54,295 nucleotides of DNA from positions 1 to 54,295 of the forward strand of contig JAMLIS010000019.1 in NCBI GenBank assembly GCA_023954015.1. The letters run 5' to 3'. This DNA is from Burkholderiaceae bacterium. Its GTDB lineage: Bacteria > Pseudomonadota > Gammaproteobacteria > Burkholderiales > Burkholderiaceae_E. Shown piece after piece: positions 39,869 to 49,405 of this stretch. A program made the translations under genes and the position numbers. Within the stretch, counting starts at the first letter, position 1. Each line of letters starts with the position of its first letter. The notes under the pieces are model-generated. The model worked only from the letters and a program-made list of their open reading frames with translations. It ran no database searches and had not been told where the DNA came from.

Positions 39869-41713
39869 TCATCGCGCCGAGTGCCGGTCGAGCGCCGCGC
39901 GCTCGAGAACACCGCGCACCTGCTCGACTCCCGGTCGAACGCCGGGGCCGGCCACGGCATCTTCGCATACGAGCGCGAGTTCGGCGTTCGACTGGTCCAG
40001 TCGCTGCATCGCTTCGCGCAGCGTTGCGTACGAAGAGACGACGATGAAGCGCGGTGCAGCGCGCAGCGCCCGTTCGAGCGCCGACGACGGGTCGTGGTCC
40101 TCGCGCCCCTCGTCGAGCGGCGGCGGACGCACGACGCCGACCACGTCGCGCTGCCTGGTGACGAGCAGCCAGTCCGGGCCGGTCGCCAGCACCTGACCCA
40201 GAACCGCAGCCTGCGCCTCGAGATCGGCGCGTGCAAAGCGCCGGTTCATCACCGCGCTCACGCCCGTTCGTTCGAGCGACAGCGCGACGGGATCGAAGCG
40301 GTAGTCGAGCCCGCGCCCGCGCAGCAGCGCGACGAAGATCGCTTCCTGCCCGAATACGCTGCGTGCGACGAGCAGCGCGGGGATCACTGCTGCCATGCCC
40401 GGCAGCAGCGTGTGCGGATTCGCGGTGAGCTCGAGGATGGCCATCAGCGCGGCGAGCGGCGCATGAAGGCTCGCGCCCATCATGGCGACCACGCCGAGCG
40501 TCGCGTAGAAAGCAGCCGAGGCGCCGCCCTGCGGCAGCAACCACTCGCCGAGAAGGCCGAGCGCGCCGCCCGCGGTGGCGCCCATCACGACCATCGGGCC
40601 GATCAGTCCGCCCGGAATGCCGAGTCCGCCGCAGGCGATGGTCGCCACGAGCTTGAGCAGCGCGATCGTGACGAGTGCGGCCAGGCCGAACTGGCCGAGC
40701 AGCGCGGACTGCACGGTGTCGTAGCCCAGCCCCATCACCTGCGGTGCGACGAGCGCGCACAAGCCGGTGATCGCGCCGGCCGCGGTGGTTCGCAGCGCCA
40801 GCGGCAGCCGGCGCGAGCGCAGGTCGAGCGTGCGCGTTCCCCGGACGTAGGCGGCCGCGAGACACCCGACGACGACGCCGAGCAGGACGACGTACGGCAG
40901 TTCGAGCAGCGACGTGAGCTGCAGCGGCGGCACGGCGAACGCCGGATCGGGCCCGTAGACGATCCGGCTCACCGCAGCGGCGGCCATCGCCGCGAGAATC
41001 ACCGGTGCGAAGCCGGCGAGCGTGTACTCGAGGAGCACCACCTCCATTGCGAACACGACGCCGGCGATCGGCGTATTGAACGAGGCGGCGATCGAACCGG
41101 CAACGCCGCAGGCGACCAGGGTGCGGATGCTGTTGTTCGGCAGCCGTAGCCACTGCCCGAACAGGCTTGCGCTCGTGGCGCCGAGGTGGATGACCGGGCC
41201 CTCGCGTCCGACCGAGTGCCCGCAGGCGATCGAGACGGCGCCGCCGAAGAATTGCATCACCGCGTTGCGCCACGGCAGCCACCCGGCGTGCCGTGCAAGC
41301 TGCGCCATGACGTGCGCCGGACCGACGCTGCGCGACTCCGGCCGCACGGCGCGGAACGCCAGGCCGATGGCAAGCCCGCCGGCGGTCGGCAGCACGAGCC
41401 GCCATTCGGGCGACAGGGCTTCGAAGTTCTCGGCGTTGTCCATCGAGCCGGCGAGCACCAGCGCGTTCTCGCTGACCAGGCGGAACGCGACGATCACGAT
41501 GCCGGCGACGATGCCGGCGAGCAGCCCCAGCACCGACAGCGGAAACAGCGCGTCGGCGCGCGCCAGCGCCGCGCGCAGCGCTTCGAGCGCGACGCGCGGG
41601 CTCGCGTAACCGGCGAAGCTTCCGGGCTTTCGCTTCGGTTTCGTTTCGGCCGAGCGAGCGAAGAATGCGCTCGTCGGCCTCGACGGTTTCTCCTTGCCGG
41701 ACTGCGATGACAT
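39869..41713 (-). CDS. ClC-family chloride channel or transporter
   Basis: The 614-residue protein has the ClC core of about 18 helices (residues 55-480). GHSVGREGPVIHLG keeps the gating glutamate, GGLGIPGGLIGP is the second selectivity motif, and the region around ASFNTPIAGVVFAMEVVL is conserved. A C-terminal region (about 485-614) resembles CBS domains (SAVMNRRFARADLEAQ, DWLLVTRQRDVVGVV). Retention of the Glu fits either an H+/Cl- exchanger or a gated channel. The N-terminal 40 residues are Lys/Ser/Pro-rich. It lies 82 bases downstream of the amidase gene. Confidence 0.88.
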   Translation of the reverse strand: MSSQSGKEKPSRPTSAFFARSAETKPKRKPGSFAGYASPRVALEALRAALARADALFPLSVLGLLAGIVAGIVIVAFRLVSENALVLAGSMDNAENFEALSPEWRLVLPTAGGLAIGLAFRAVRPESRSVGPAHVMAQLARHAGWLPWRNAVMQFFGGAVSIACGHSVGREGPVIHLGATSASLFGQWLRLPNNSIRTLVACGVAGSIAASFNTPIAGVVFAMEVVLLEYTLAGFAPVILAAMAAAAVSRIVYGPDPAFAVPPLQLTSLLELPYVVLLGVVVGCLAAAYVRGTRTLDLRSRRLPLALRTTAAGAITGLCALVAPQVMGLGYDTVQSALLGQFGLAALVTIALLKLVATIACGGLGIPGGLIGPMVVMGATAGGALGLLGEWLLPQGGASAAFYATLGVVAMMGASLHAPLAALMAILELTANPHTLLPGMAAVIPALLVARSVFGQEAIFVALLRGRGLDYRFDPVALSLERTGVSAVMNRRFARADLEAQAAVLGQVLATGPDWLLVTRQRDVVGVVRPPPLDEGREDHDPSSALERALRAAPRFIVVSSYATLREAMQRLDQSNAELALVCEDAVAGPGVRPGVEQVRGVLERAALDRHSAR

Positions 41714-41795
41714 TCGAGCGTTCTTCTTGGGGGCGGTGGCGCGCTCGGCGCGCGCGGTCGGGGCGTGCTGCCGATTTTCGCAGCCGGCGGCGGGT

Positions 41796-43232
41796 TCAAG
41801 CTCTGAACGCTTGCTCGATCGTGATCCCGATGCGCAGCAGCCGCTCGTCGTCGCCGGGCAGCGCGTCGATCGCCAGGCCGACGGGAAGCGCCGCGCTCGT
41901 CGTTCCGCAGGGGATCGTCAGTCCGGGCGCTCCCACCACGGTACCGGGTTCGGTGTTGCGGATATAGGCGGGAAACACCGGGGAGGGCTCCCCCGCGATC
42001 CGCACCATCTCCTCGCCGATACGTGCTGCCGGCAGCGGCGTCGTGGGGAACACGAGCGCCGCGATGCGATTCGATTCGAAGCAGTGCCGCCACGCACGCT
42101 GCAGCGCCGGGCGAAGCTCGCGCATCGCTCGCCGGTATTCGCCGAGCGAAGGGGCGCTTGCGCCGACGAGCCCCCGGAATGCGGTCCGCACGTCGGGACT
42201 GGCGATACGCGCGACGAGCGCGTCGAAGTCGAACGCGAGACCGTGGCGCGACCAGTAGTCGCGCAGCGCCGGCAGCGTCTCGTAGCGCGCGATCGCCATG
42301 CCGGTCGCGGCGGTGAGCGCGGCGACGTTCTCGACTTCGCAGCGCACGAACTCGGCACCCGCGTCACGAAGACGCTCGAGTGCCGCGTGCGCGGTTTTCG
42401 CCGTCTCGTCATCCAGCGGCGTCCAGAAATGGAGCGTCGGCACGCCCAGTCGCAGGCCGCGCAACGGCTCCTCGTGCAGCCAGCACAGGTCTTCGCGCGT
42501 GGCACTTCCGCGGTCGGCGTCCCCGCGAACGACGCGACCGATCATCGCTGCATCGAGCAGCGCGCAGTCCGCGACGCTGCGGGCGATCGGCCCCGGCGTG
42601 TCGCGCGTCGCCGAGATCGGCACGATTCCCTCGGCCGGCCAGCGTCCGGTGGTCGGACGAAAGCCCGTCGCCCCGCACAGCGCCGCCGGAATCCGTACCG
42701 AGCCGCCGGTGTCGGTGCCGATCGCCGCAGGTGCGGCGCGCGCGGCAACCGCGGCGCCGGCGCCTCCGCTCGACCCCCCCGCGATTCGATCGCGCGCGTG
42801 AGGGTTGCGCACGGCGCCGAAGGCGGCGTTGTCGTTCGTGATGCCCAGCGCGAACTCGTGCAGATTGGTCTTGCCCAGGACGAGTGCGCCGGCGTCGAGC
42901 AGGCGCTGCGCGACCGCGCTGCTCGTTCTCGGTATGTGGCCGCGCAGCGCCGGACTTCCCGCCGTCGTCGGCATGCCGGCGACATCGATGTTGTCCTTGA
43001 AGGCGAGCGGCACGCCGTGCAGCGGGCCGCGCGACGCCGACTTGCGGTCGGCGAGAGCGGCGGCCTTCGACAGGCTCTCGGCATCGACGTGAATCCACGC
43101 GTTCGAATCGCGGGTGCGGGCGATCTCGTCGAGCAGCGCGCGGACGTATTCGACGCAGCCCATCTCGCCGCGCGCGATCCGGCCCGCCGCCTGGGCGACG
43201 CCGAGCGCGGCGTTGTGCGGCGGGGCGTTCAA
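41796..43232 (-). CDS. Amidase-signature family hydrolase
   Basis: The 478-residue enzyme has the complete Ser-Ser-Lys triad: K79 in LAFKDNIDV, S154 in AGGSSGG and nucleophile S178 in GTDTGGSVR. It is most like indoleacetamide hydrolases and related amidases, cutting a small amide or carbamate to acid plus ammonia. The start ATG overlaps the stop of the SnoaL-like gene as ATGA. In this island it could release a carboxylate from an amide substrate or side product; that role is inferred from position only. Confidence 0.88.
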   Translation of the reverse strand: MNAPPHNAALGVAQAAGRIARGEMGCVEYVRALLDEIARTRDSNAWIHVDAESLSKAAALADRKSASRGPLHGVPLAFKDNIDVAGMPTTAGSPALRGHIPRTSSAVAQRLLDAGALVLGKTNLHEFALGITNDNAAFGAVRNPHARDRIAGGSSGGAGAAVAARAAPAAIGTDTGGSVRIPAALCGATGFRPTTGRWPAEGIVPISATRDTPGPIARSVADCALLDAAMIGRVVRGDADRGSATREDLCWLHEEPLRGLRLGVPTLHFWTPLDDETAKTAHAALERLRDAGAEFVRCEVENVAALTAATGMAIARYETLPALRDYWSRHGLAFDFDALVARIASPDVRTAFRGLVGASAPSLGEYRRAMRELRPALQRAWRHCFESNRIAALVFPTTPLPAARIGEEMVRIAGEPSPVFPAYIRNTEPGTVVGAPGLTIPCGTTSAALPVGLAIDALPGDDERLLRIGITIEQAFRA

Positions 43233-43618
43233 GACGTCGCCGAGGCGATCGAATGCGTATCGGCGAACTGTTCGAAGCGGACGATTCTCTCGTTCTCGAC
43301 CTCCCAGACGTGTACGACGCGCGCATGCATGGGCTTGCCCGTCGCGCGGAAGGTGCCCGAGTAGGCGCCGATCGCAGCCACCCGGCGATCTTCGGCGATC
43401 AGGCCTTCGAGTTCGAAGCGGAAGCCTTCCCAGTCGCGCAGGATCGGCGCGAACACGCGCGCGACGATCTCGTCACGACCGGTGAAGGTTCCTGCCAGCG
43501 GCGAGCCGGCCGCCTCGGTCCAGCGCGCCCCCGGCGCGAGGTCGGCGAGCATCGCGTCGAGGTCGCCCCGCGCGGAAGCGTCGTAGTGGGCCTGGACTAC
43601 ATCGCGCGGCGTGCGCAT
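43229..43618 (-). CDS. SnoaL/NTF2-like protein
   Basis: The 129-residue protein is a single NTF2-fold unit: VVQAHYDASARGDLDAMLADLAPGARWTE, FTGRDEIVARVFAPI and HARVVHVWEVENERIVRFEQFADT. Members are ketosteroid-isomerase-like enzymes or ligand-binding proteins. It is translationally coupled to the amidase gene (ATGA), and the MoaF-domain gene ends 31 bases upstream. In catabolic clusters such proteins often perform isomerisation, hydration or decarboxylation steps. Confidence 0.82.
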   Translation of the reverse strand: MRTPRDVVQAHYDASARGDLDAMLADLAPGARWTEAAGSPLAGTFTGRDEIVARVFAPILRDWEGFRFELEGLIAEDRRVAAIGAYSGTFRATGKPMHARVVHVWEVENERIVRFEQFADTHSIASATS

Positions 43619-43649
43619 CGAAGCGGCTCCTTGTCGATGGCGTAAAGAC

Positions 43650-44438
43650 TCAGACCGGCTGCGCGTCGGGTGGATAGAAGGTCATCGACACCTTGCGCAG
43701 GAACGCGCCCGCCGGGTTGTTCGCGATCCCGCCGCTGCCGGTCACGCCGAGGAACTTGCCGGTGGAGCGCATCCGCTCGAAATCGAAGAAGAATACCGAC
43801 GCAACCGGGATCAGGAACTCGCGAAAGGCGAACACGTAGCGGTTCTCGTCGAATTTCCAGTAGCTGGCGAGGTCGACGTCGCCCTGCCCGCGCTGCACCC
43901 CGACCAGGCACTGCCACGCGTAGCGCTGCGAGTTCAGGTACGTGTGCTCGTAGGTGTGCTGTGGACTGTAGACCTGGTGCGTGCGCAGGCCGATCAGGTC
44001 GCGCGTGGGCGACGGCACGAAGCCGGTGGCGGCCGACTCGTCGTCGCCGACGACGCCGGCGGTGAAGGTCTGCATCGGCCGTGGCTCGCCCGGCGCTTCG
44101 TTCGGCTCGCGCACGCGCGTCTCGATCGCCAGGGCGCGTTTCGTTCGCGTGTCGAACACGAGCGTCAGTGCAGTCGTCGGGCGGCTGGCGAAGATGAGGT
44201 CGATGAAGTGCAGGTCCGGGGCCAGCTCGATCGCTTCGTACCGGTCGACGCCCTCGCCCGCTTCGTCGCGCCATGCGGCGACATGGCGCTCGCGCGGCTG
44301 CAATTCGACGAAGTGCTCGCCGAAGCGCAGGCGCAGAGTCCTGCCGATCCAGGCATCGGTGCAGGGCAGGCGGTTTGTGGCGATGCCCGCGGCGAAGTCT
44401 TCGTAGTTCTTCCAGTCGGCGGGTCGGGTGTCGTTCAT
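43650..44438 (-). CDS. MoaF-domain protein
   Basis: The 262-residue protein resembles MoaF (PF10703). The N-terminal half has WKNYEDFAAGIATNRLP, LRFGEHFVELQ and HFIDLIFASRPTTALTLVFD. The C-terminal half has THQVYSPQHTYEHTYLNSQRYAWQCLVGVQRGQGDVDLA and YVFAFREFLIPVASVFF. Despite the name, MoaF is not an established step of molybdenum-cofactor synthesis. The domain is lipocalin-like and is found near monoamine or aromatic catabolism genes. It is encoded between an SDR and a SnoaL-like gene in one direction. Confidence 0.8.
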   Translation of the reverse strand: MNDTRPADWKNYEDFAAGIATNRLPCTDAWIGRTLRLRFGEHFVELQPRERHVAAWRDEAGEGVDRYEAIELAPDLHFIDLIFASRPTTALTLVFDTRTKRALAIETRVREPNEAPGEPRPMQTFTAGVVGDDESAATGFVPSPTRDLIGLRTHQVYSPQHTYEHTYLNSQRYAWQCLVGVQRGQGDVDLASYWKFDENRYVFAFREFLIPVASVFFFDFERMRSTGKFLGVTGSGGIANNPAGAFLRKVSMTFYPPDAQPV

Positions 44439-44458
44439 CGGGTCGATCTCCGGCCGCT

Positions 44459-45268
44459 TCAGCGCGCGCGCGCCGGTTCGGGCGCGAAGGCGATCGTTGG
44501 CAGGTCGACCGCGGAAGCGCCGCCGTCGACCATCAGCGTCGTGCCGGTGATCATTCGCGCGCGCGGCGACGCGAGGAAGAGCACGGCATCGGCGATCTCG
44601 TCGGGCTCGGCCGGGCGGCCGAGCGGGACGTCCTTCGTCACCAGCCGCCACGCCTCGGCGACGTCGCGCAGATTTCGTTGCGCGACGAGCGCGCGCATCT
44701 GCGCGTCGGCCATCTCGGTCCTCACCCATCCGGGGCAGACGGCATTGGCGCGCACGCCGCGCTGTCCGAAGTCGCGTGCGATCGAGCGCGTAAGGCCGAT
44801 CAGCGCGTGCTTCATCGTCACGTAGCCGACGACGTCGGGCCCGGAGAAGTGTCCCGCCAGCGACGAGACGATCACGATCGAGCCGCCGCGCGCGACCAGA
44901 TCGGGCATCGATTCTCGCGCGCAGACGAAGGCGGTGTCGAGATTCAGTCGCGTGGCCTGCGCCCAGGCGGCGTCGTCGGTGTCGAGCAGTGCGCCTACGC
45001 CGTGCCCGCCAGCATTGGCGACGAGGACGTCGATGCCGCCGAAGCGCTCGCGCGTGCGCCGCATCGCGTCGCGCACCGCTTCGGTGTCGGCCGCGTCGCC
45101 GGCGACGACGAGCCCGCCGATCGGCTCGGCGACACGTACGAGCACATCGCGCCGCCTTCCCATCAGTGCCGCCCGCCCGCCTGCTTCGACGAAACGCCGC
45201 ACCACGGCGGCACCGATTCCGGTGCCGGCGCCGGTGACGAACGCGACCTTCCCATTGAATTCGCCCAT
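44459..45268 (-). CDS. Short-chain dehydrogenase/reductase of the catabolic island
   Basis: The 269-residue protein is a classical SDR: TGAGTGIG for cofactor binding, ANAGG for NNAG, the catalytic Ser in VSSLAG, and YVTMK as YxxxK. PGWVRTEM and the C-terminal TGTTLMVDGGASAVD are also typical. It oxidises a hydroxyl or reduces a keto group; the substrate is unknown. It is the first gene of the leftward operon and diverges from the aldehyde dehydrogenase gene across a 230-base regulatory region. Confidence 0.88.
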   Translation of the reverse strand: MGEFNGKVAFVTGAGTGIGAAVVRRFVEAGGRAALMGRRRDVLVRVAEPIGGLVVAGDAADTEAVRDAMRRTRERFGGIDVLVANAGGHGVGALLDTDDAAWAQATRLNLDTAFVCARESMPDLVARGGSIVIVSSLAGHFSGPDVVGYVTMKHALIGLTRSIARDFGQRGVRANAVCPGWVRTEMADAQMRALVAQRNLRDVAEAWRLVTKDVPLGRPAEPDEIADAVLFLASPRARMITGTTLMVDGGASAVDLPTIAFAPEPARAR

Positions 45269-45317
45269 CGCGCGCTCCGTTGGCCGTTCGGGCGAGTCTA
45301 GGGCCACGCCATCTGTC

Positions 45318-45439
45318 CGGTCTTGTACGACCGTGCACTGGACGTGCACCGACAGCGCACGGATGCGCATGGGTTCGGCAGCGTCGCGCGCGGGTGCGCG
45401 GGCATGCGCGAACGGGCTCCGCCGGTGCACCGACGTGCA
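45318..45439. promoter_or_regulatory. Divergent regulatory region with three dyads
   Basis: CGGTC-ttgtac-GACCG lies at 45318-45333. GTGCAC-N5-GTGCAC starts at the next base and runs to 45349. A related GTGCAC-N3-GTGCA site is at 45425-45439. They sit in the 230-base gap between the two arms of the catabolic island, so they are good candidates for binding sites of a common regulator, which is not encoded in the window. Confidence 0.45.
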
Positions 45440-45498
45440 ACGCGCAATGCGCTGTCGGACAAACGCCGGCCGGCGCGCCGGCCTACAGTGCGTCGCGT

Positions 45499-46989
45499 AT
45501 GGAGTGCACGCCGACCCGAAAGCTCGAGCGCATCCCGCTGCTGCTGCGCGGAAGCCTCGGGCATTTCATCGACGGCGCGATGCGCGCGCCGTGCGCCGGT
45601 CGTCATCGCGCGGTCGTCGACCCGGCCACCGAGTTGACGATCGCCGAGGCGGCCGACGGCGATGCCGAAGACGCACGAGCCGCGGTCGCGAGCGCGCGGG
45701 CGGCCTTCGAGTCCGTTGCATGGAAGCGTACGCGTCCGGCCGACCGCGAGCGGATGCTGTGCCGGCTCTCCGAACTCGTGCTCGCCAACGGCGACGAGTT
45801 GAGCGCGCTCGAAACGCTGCAGGGCGGCAAGCTGCGCAGCGTCGCCCGCCGCATCGACGTCGAGAGCGGCGCCGAGTTCGTCCGCTACATGGCCGGGTGG
45901 GCGACCAAGCTCGAAGGCCAGACGATCGACAACTCGATTCCGCTTCCCGGCCGCAAGTGGGTCACCTATACGCGGCGCGAGCCGATCGGCGTCGTCGCGG
46001 CGATCGTTCCGTGGAACTTCCCGCTGGCGATCGCACTGTGGAAGGTGGCGCCGGCACTCGCCGCCGGCTGCACTATCGTTCTCAAGCCGTCCGAGGAGAC
46101 ACCGCTGACCGCGCTGCGCCTGGCCGAGCTGGCGATCGAGGCGGGCTTTCCCGCGGGCGCGCTGAACATCGTCACCGGAGGCGCGGAGGTCGGCGCGGCG
46201 CTGGCCGCGCATCCCGACGTGCGAAAGATCTCTTTCACCGGTTCCCCCGAGACCGGCAAGCGCGTCGGCCACAGCGCCGTCGACAAGCTCGCGCGCTTCA
46301 CGCTCGAACTGGGCGGCAAGTCGCCCGCGATCGTGCTGGAGGACGCTGACCTGGACGAAGCGGCCGAAGGCGTCTGCGCCGGCATCTTCCTGCACCAGGG
46401 CCAGGTGTGCACGGCCAGTTCGCGTCTGCTCGTGCATCGCAGCATTCGCGATCGTCTGCTCGACCGGCTCGTGCGCGCCGCGCGTGCGCTTCGCATCGGC
46501 TCGGGCTTCGATCCGCGCACGCAGTTCGGTCCACTCGTCTCCGCGCGGCACTTCGGGCGCGTGATGGCTGCGATCGAACGCGGCCGCGACGAGGGCGCCT
46601 CGCTGGCCACCGGCGGCGCGCGCTGCGGCGAGGCGGGCTGGTTCATCGAGCCGACGATCTTCGTCGACGATTCGGCGGCCACGTCGATCGCGCGCGAGGA
46701 AGTGTTCGGGCCCGTACTCACCGCTACCGCCTTCGATGACGTCGACGAGGCGATCCGGCTGGCCAACGACACGCCCGGACTGGCGGCGAGCGTCTGGACG
46801 ACGAATTTTTCGGCCGCGCACCGGATCGTCCCGCGACTTCACGCCGGCATCGTCTGGGTAAATTCCCACAACGTGCTCGACAATGCGCTGCCCTTCGACG
46901 GCGTTCGACAATCGGGCGTCGGCCGCGAGATGGGTCGCGCGTCGGTCGAGTCGTTCACCGAGATCAAGAGCGTTTGTCTGGCCGTATGA
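45499..46989 (+). CDS. NAD(P)-dependent aldehyde dehydrogenase
   Basis: The 496-residue enzyme has the ALDH signatures: PWNFPLAIALWKVAPALAAG, FTGSPETGKRVG, the catalytic Glu in LELGGKSP and the catalytic Cys in HQGQVCTASSR. The C-terminal EEVFGPVL and LPFDGVRQSGVGREMG are also present. It oxidises an aldehyde to an acid. Its closest visible style is that of the betaine/aromatic-aldehyde group, without a definite substrate. Its stop overlaps the start of the GMC oxidoreductase gene (ATGA), so it probably acts on the aldehyde that enzyme makes. Confidence 0.9.
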   Translation: MECTPTRKLERIPLLLRGSLGHFIDGAMRAPCAGRHRAVVDPATELTIAEAADGDAEDARAAVASARAAFESVAWKRTRPADRERMLCRLSELVLANGDELSALETLQGGKLRSVARRIDVESGAEFVRYMAGWATKLEGQTIDNSIPLPGRKWVTYTRREPIGVVAAIVPWNFPLAIALWKVAPALAAGCTIVLKPSEETPLTALRLAELAIEAGFPAGALNIVTGGAEVGAALAAHPDVRKISFTGSPETGKRVGHSAVDKLARFTLELGGKSPAIVLEDADLDEAAEGVCAGIFLHQGQVCTASSRLLVHRSIRDRLLDRLVRAARALRIGSGFDPRTQFGPLVSARHFGRVMAAIERGRDEGASLATGGARCGEAGWFIEPTIFVDDSAATSIAREEVFGPVLTATAFDDVDEAIRLANDTPGLAASVWTTNFSAAHRIVPRLHAGIVWVNSHNVLDNALPFDGVRQSGVGREMGRASVESFTEIKSVCLAV

Positions 46990-48656
46990 GTACCGACATC
47001 GATCGCATCGCCGGCGAGAGCTTCGATCACGTGGTCGTCGGCGGCGGCAGCGCCGGCTGCGTCGTCGCGGCGCGCCTGGCGCTGGCCAGGCGCAGCGTGC
47101 TGCTGCTGGAGGCGGGTCCCCCCGACGACGACTGGTTCATCCGCATGCCGGCCACCTTCGTTCGCGTGATCGGGACCGAGCGCACGTGGATGTACCGCAC
47201 CGAGCCGCAGCCGCACGCTGCGGGCCGTACATTGCACGTGCCGCAGGGGCGCACGCTCGGCGGCGGCAGCTCGGTCAACGCGATGGTCTACATCCGTGGC
47301 ACGCCGGCCGACTACGACGGCTGGCGCGATGCGGGCTGTGCGGGCTGGGGGTGGAGCGACGTGCTGCCGGCGTTCGTGCGCTCCGAGCGCAACGAGCGTT
47401 TCGCCGGCCCATGGCACGGCACCGAGGGCCTGCTGCACGTCAGCGATCCTCGGCACCGGCATCCGCTGTGCCGCGCCTTCGTCGCGGCGGCGCGCGAGAT
47501 CGGGCTGCCGGCCAACGACGACTTCAACGGCGAGCGCCAGGAGGGCGTCGGCTTCTACCAGACTACGACGTTCCGCGGCCGGCGCGACAGCACGGCGGCG
47601 AGCTTCCTGCGCGCCGCGCGCGCGCACGACAACCTCGTCGTGCGCACCGGCGCGCACGTGCTGCGCGTGCACTGCGAGGCCGCACGCGCCTGTGCCGTCG
47701 TCTGGCGCGACGCCGCGGGCGGCGAGCGCGTGGCGCACGCGCGTTCGGACATCGTGCTCGCCGCCGGCGCGCTCGCCACGCCGAAGATCCTGCAGCTGTC
47801 GGGAATCGGACCGGGCAGTGAATTGCAGCGCTTCGGCATCCCGGTCGTTGCATCCCTGCCTGGCGTCGGCGCGAACTTCCACGATCACCTCGAGGTCGGC
47901 GTCTACGGGCGGGCGCGGCGCGCGAACAGCCTCGCCGGCAACGACGCGGGCGCACGCGCGATGTGGCACGGATTGCGCTGGTTCGGCTCGCGCACCGGGT
48001 TGCTGACGTCGAACGTCGTCGAATGCGGCGGCTTCGTCGATACGGCCGGCGGAGGACGGCCGGACCTGCAGTTCCACGTGCTGCCCGTGCTGGTCGGCGA
48101 CGTCGATCGCGAGCCGCACGCCGGCCACGGTCTGTCGATCAACCCGTGCTTCCTGCGCCCGCGCTCGCGCGGGCGCGTCGGCCTGTCGAGCGCCGATCCG
48201 ATGGCGCCGATCCGCTTCGACGGCGCATACCTGTGCGAAGCGGAAGACGTCCATACGCTGATGCGCGGCGTGCGACTCGCGCGACGCATCCTGCGCGCAC
48301 CCGCGATGCAGCGCGCGGTGAGCGCGGAGATCGAGCCGGCGGCGGCCGCGGCGATCGACGACGCGGCGCTCGAAGCCTACGTGCGCGCTCGCGCCAAGAC
48401 GGTCTACCACCCGGCGGGCACCTGCCGGATGGGCGTCGACGCGATGGCGGTGGTCGATGCACAACTGCGCGTGCACGGCGTCGGCGGGCTGCGCATCGCC
48501 GACGCTTCGGTGATGCCGGCGCTGCCCAGCGGCAACACGAACGCGCCGACGATCATGATCGCCGAGCGTTGCGCGCAGTTCCTGCTCGACGGCGAGGCGG
48601 CGGCGCAGTCGGTGCATGCGCCGTCGAAGTCGTCTCGCCAGGCCGCGCACGCATGA
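46986..48656 (+). CDS. GMC-family FAD-dependent alcohol oxidoreductase
   Basis: The 556-residue protein has the N-terminal FAD-binding VVGGGSAGCVVAARLA, the GMC signature region GRTLGGGSSVNAMVYIRG, and the second signature GALATPKILQLSGIGP. The active-site VYHPAGTCRMG (His) and NTNAPTIMIAE (Asn/FAD contact) complete it. It resembles choline or polyethylene-glycol dehydrogenases and should oxidise an alcohol to an aldehyde, passing electrons to the respiratory chain. The start ATG overlaps the upstream stop, and its own stop overlaps livG, so the operon is tightly coupled. Confidence 0.9.
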   Translation: MSTDIDRIAGESFDHVVVGGGSAGCVVAARLALARRSVLLLEAGPPDDDWFIRMPATFVRVIGTERTWMYRTEPQPHAAGRTLHVPQGRTLGGGSSVNAMVYIRGTPADYDGWRDAGCAGWGWSDVLPAFVRSERNERFAGPWHGTEGLLHVSDPRHRHPLCRAFVAAAREIGLPANDDFNGERQEGVGFYQTTTFRGRRDSTAASFLRAARAHDNLVVRTGAHVLRVHCEAARACAVVWRDAAGGERVAHARSDIVLAAGALATPKILQLSGIGPGSELQRFGIPVVASLPGVGANFHDHLEVGVYGRARRANSLAGNDAGARAMWHGLRWFGSRTGLLTSNVVECGGFVDTAGGGRPDLQFHVLPVLVGDVDREPHAGHGLSINPCFLRPRSRGRVGLSSADPMAPIRFDGAYLCEAEDVHTLMRGVRLARRILRAPAMQRAVSAEIEPAAAAAIDDAALEAYVRARAKTVYHPAGTCRMGVDAMAVVDAQLRVHGVGGLRIADASVMPALPSGNTNAPTIMIAERCAQFLLDGEAAAQSVHAPSKSSRQAAHA

Positions 48657-49405
48657 AGGCGAACGCCGAACTGCTGCGGCTGGACCGCGTCGGCGTCTCC
48701 TTCGGCGGCCTGCACGTTCTCGCCGACATCGATTTCTCGGTGGGCGCCGGCGAGATCGTGGGCCTGATCGGGCCGAACGGCGCCGGGAAGTCGACCTGCT
48801 TCAACGTCGTCACGTCGATCTACCGGCCGGACCGCGGCGAGGTGCGCCTGGACGGCCAGCTCCTCTCGGGTCTTCGCCCCGATCGCGTCTGCAAGCTCGG
48901 TATCGCGCGCACTTTCCAGCTGGTTCGCACGTTCCAGCGGATGACGGCGCTGCAGAACGTGCTCGTCGGCGCGACCTACGGACGGCACGCGGCCGGCAGC
49001 GATTCGTTGCGCGTGGCCCACGAGGCGCTCGATCGCGTCGGCCTGGGTGCGCAGGCAGCGCGCGAGGCGGCGCACATGACGCTGTCCGATCGACGGCTGC
49101 TCGAGATCGCGCGCGCGATCGCCACGCAGCCGAAGGTGCTGCTGCTCGACGAGCCGATGGCCGGATTGAACGCCACGGAGATCGGACAGATGATCGACAC
49201 GATCCGCCGCATTCGCGACGAGCTGCGCGTGAGCGTGCTGTGGGTCGAGCACAAGGTCGACGCGATCATGAAGCTGTGCGATCGAGTGGTCGTGCTCGAT
49301 CACGGCGAGAAGATCGCCGACGGCACGCCCGCGCAGGTCGTCGCGAACCCGCAAGTCATCGAGGCCTACCTTGGCGAAGCGCCTGCTCGAGATCCGATCG
49401 CTTGA
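48653..49405 (+). CDS. livG: LivG-type ABC transporter ATPase
   Basis: The 250-residue ATPase has Walker A GPNGAGKS, the LivG-specific ARTFQLVRTFQRMTALQNV, and Walker B VLLLDEPMAGLN. The H-loop is in WVEHKVDAIM. The usual LSGGQ-like signature is replaced by MTLSDRRLLEIARA, lacking the glycines; a similar non-canonical form exists in a subset of branched-chain-type transporters. With LivF it powers import through LivH-LivM. Its start overlaps the GMC gene stop and its 3' end overlaps livF by 35 bases. Confidence 0.88.
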   Translation: MKANAELLRLDRVGVSFGGLHVLADIDFSVGAGEIVGLIGPNGAGKSTCFNVVTSIYRPDRGEVRLDGQLLSGLRPDRVCKLGIARTFQLVRTFQRMTALQNVLVGATYGRHAAGSDSLRVAHEALDRVGLGAQAAREAAHMTLSDRRLLEIARAIATQPKVLLLDEPMAGLNATEIGQMIDTIRRIRDELRVSVLWVEHKVDAIMKLCDRVVVLDHGEKIADGTPAQVVANPQVIEAYLGEAPARDPIA

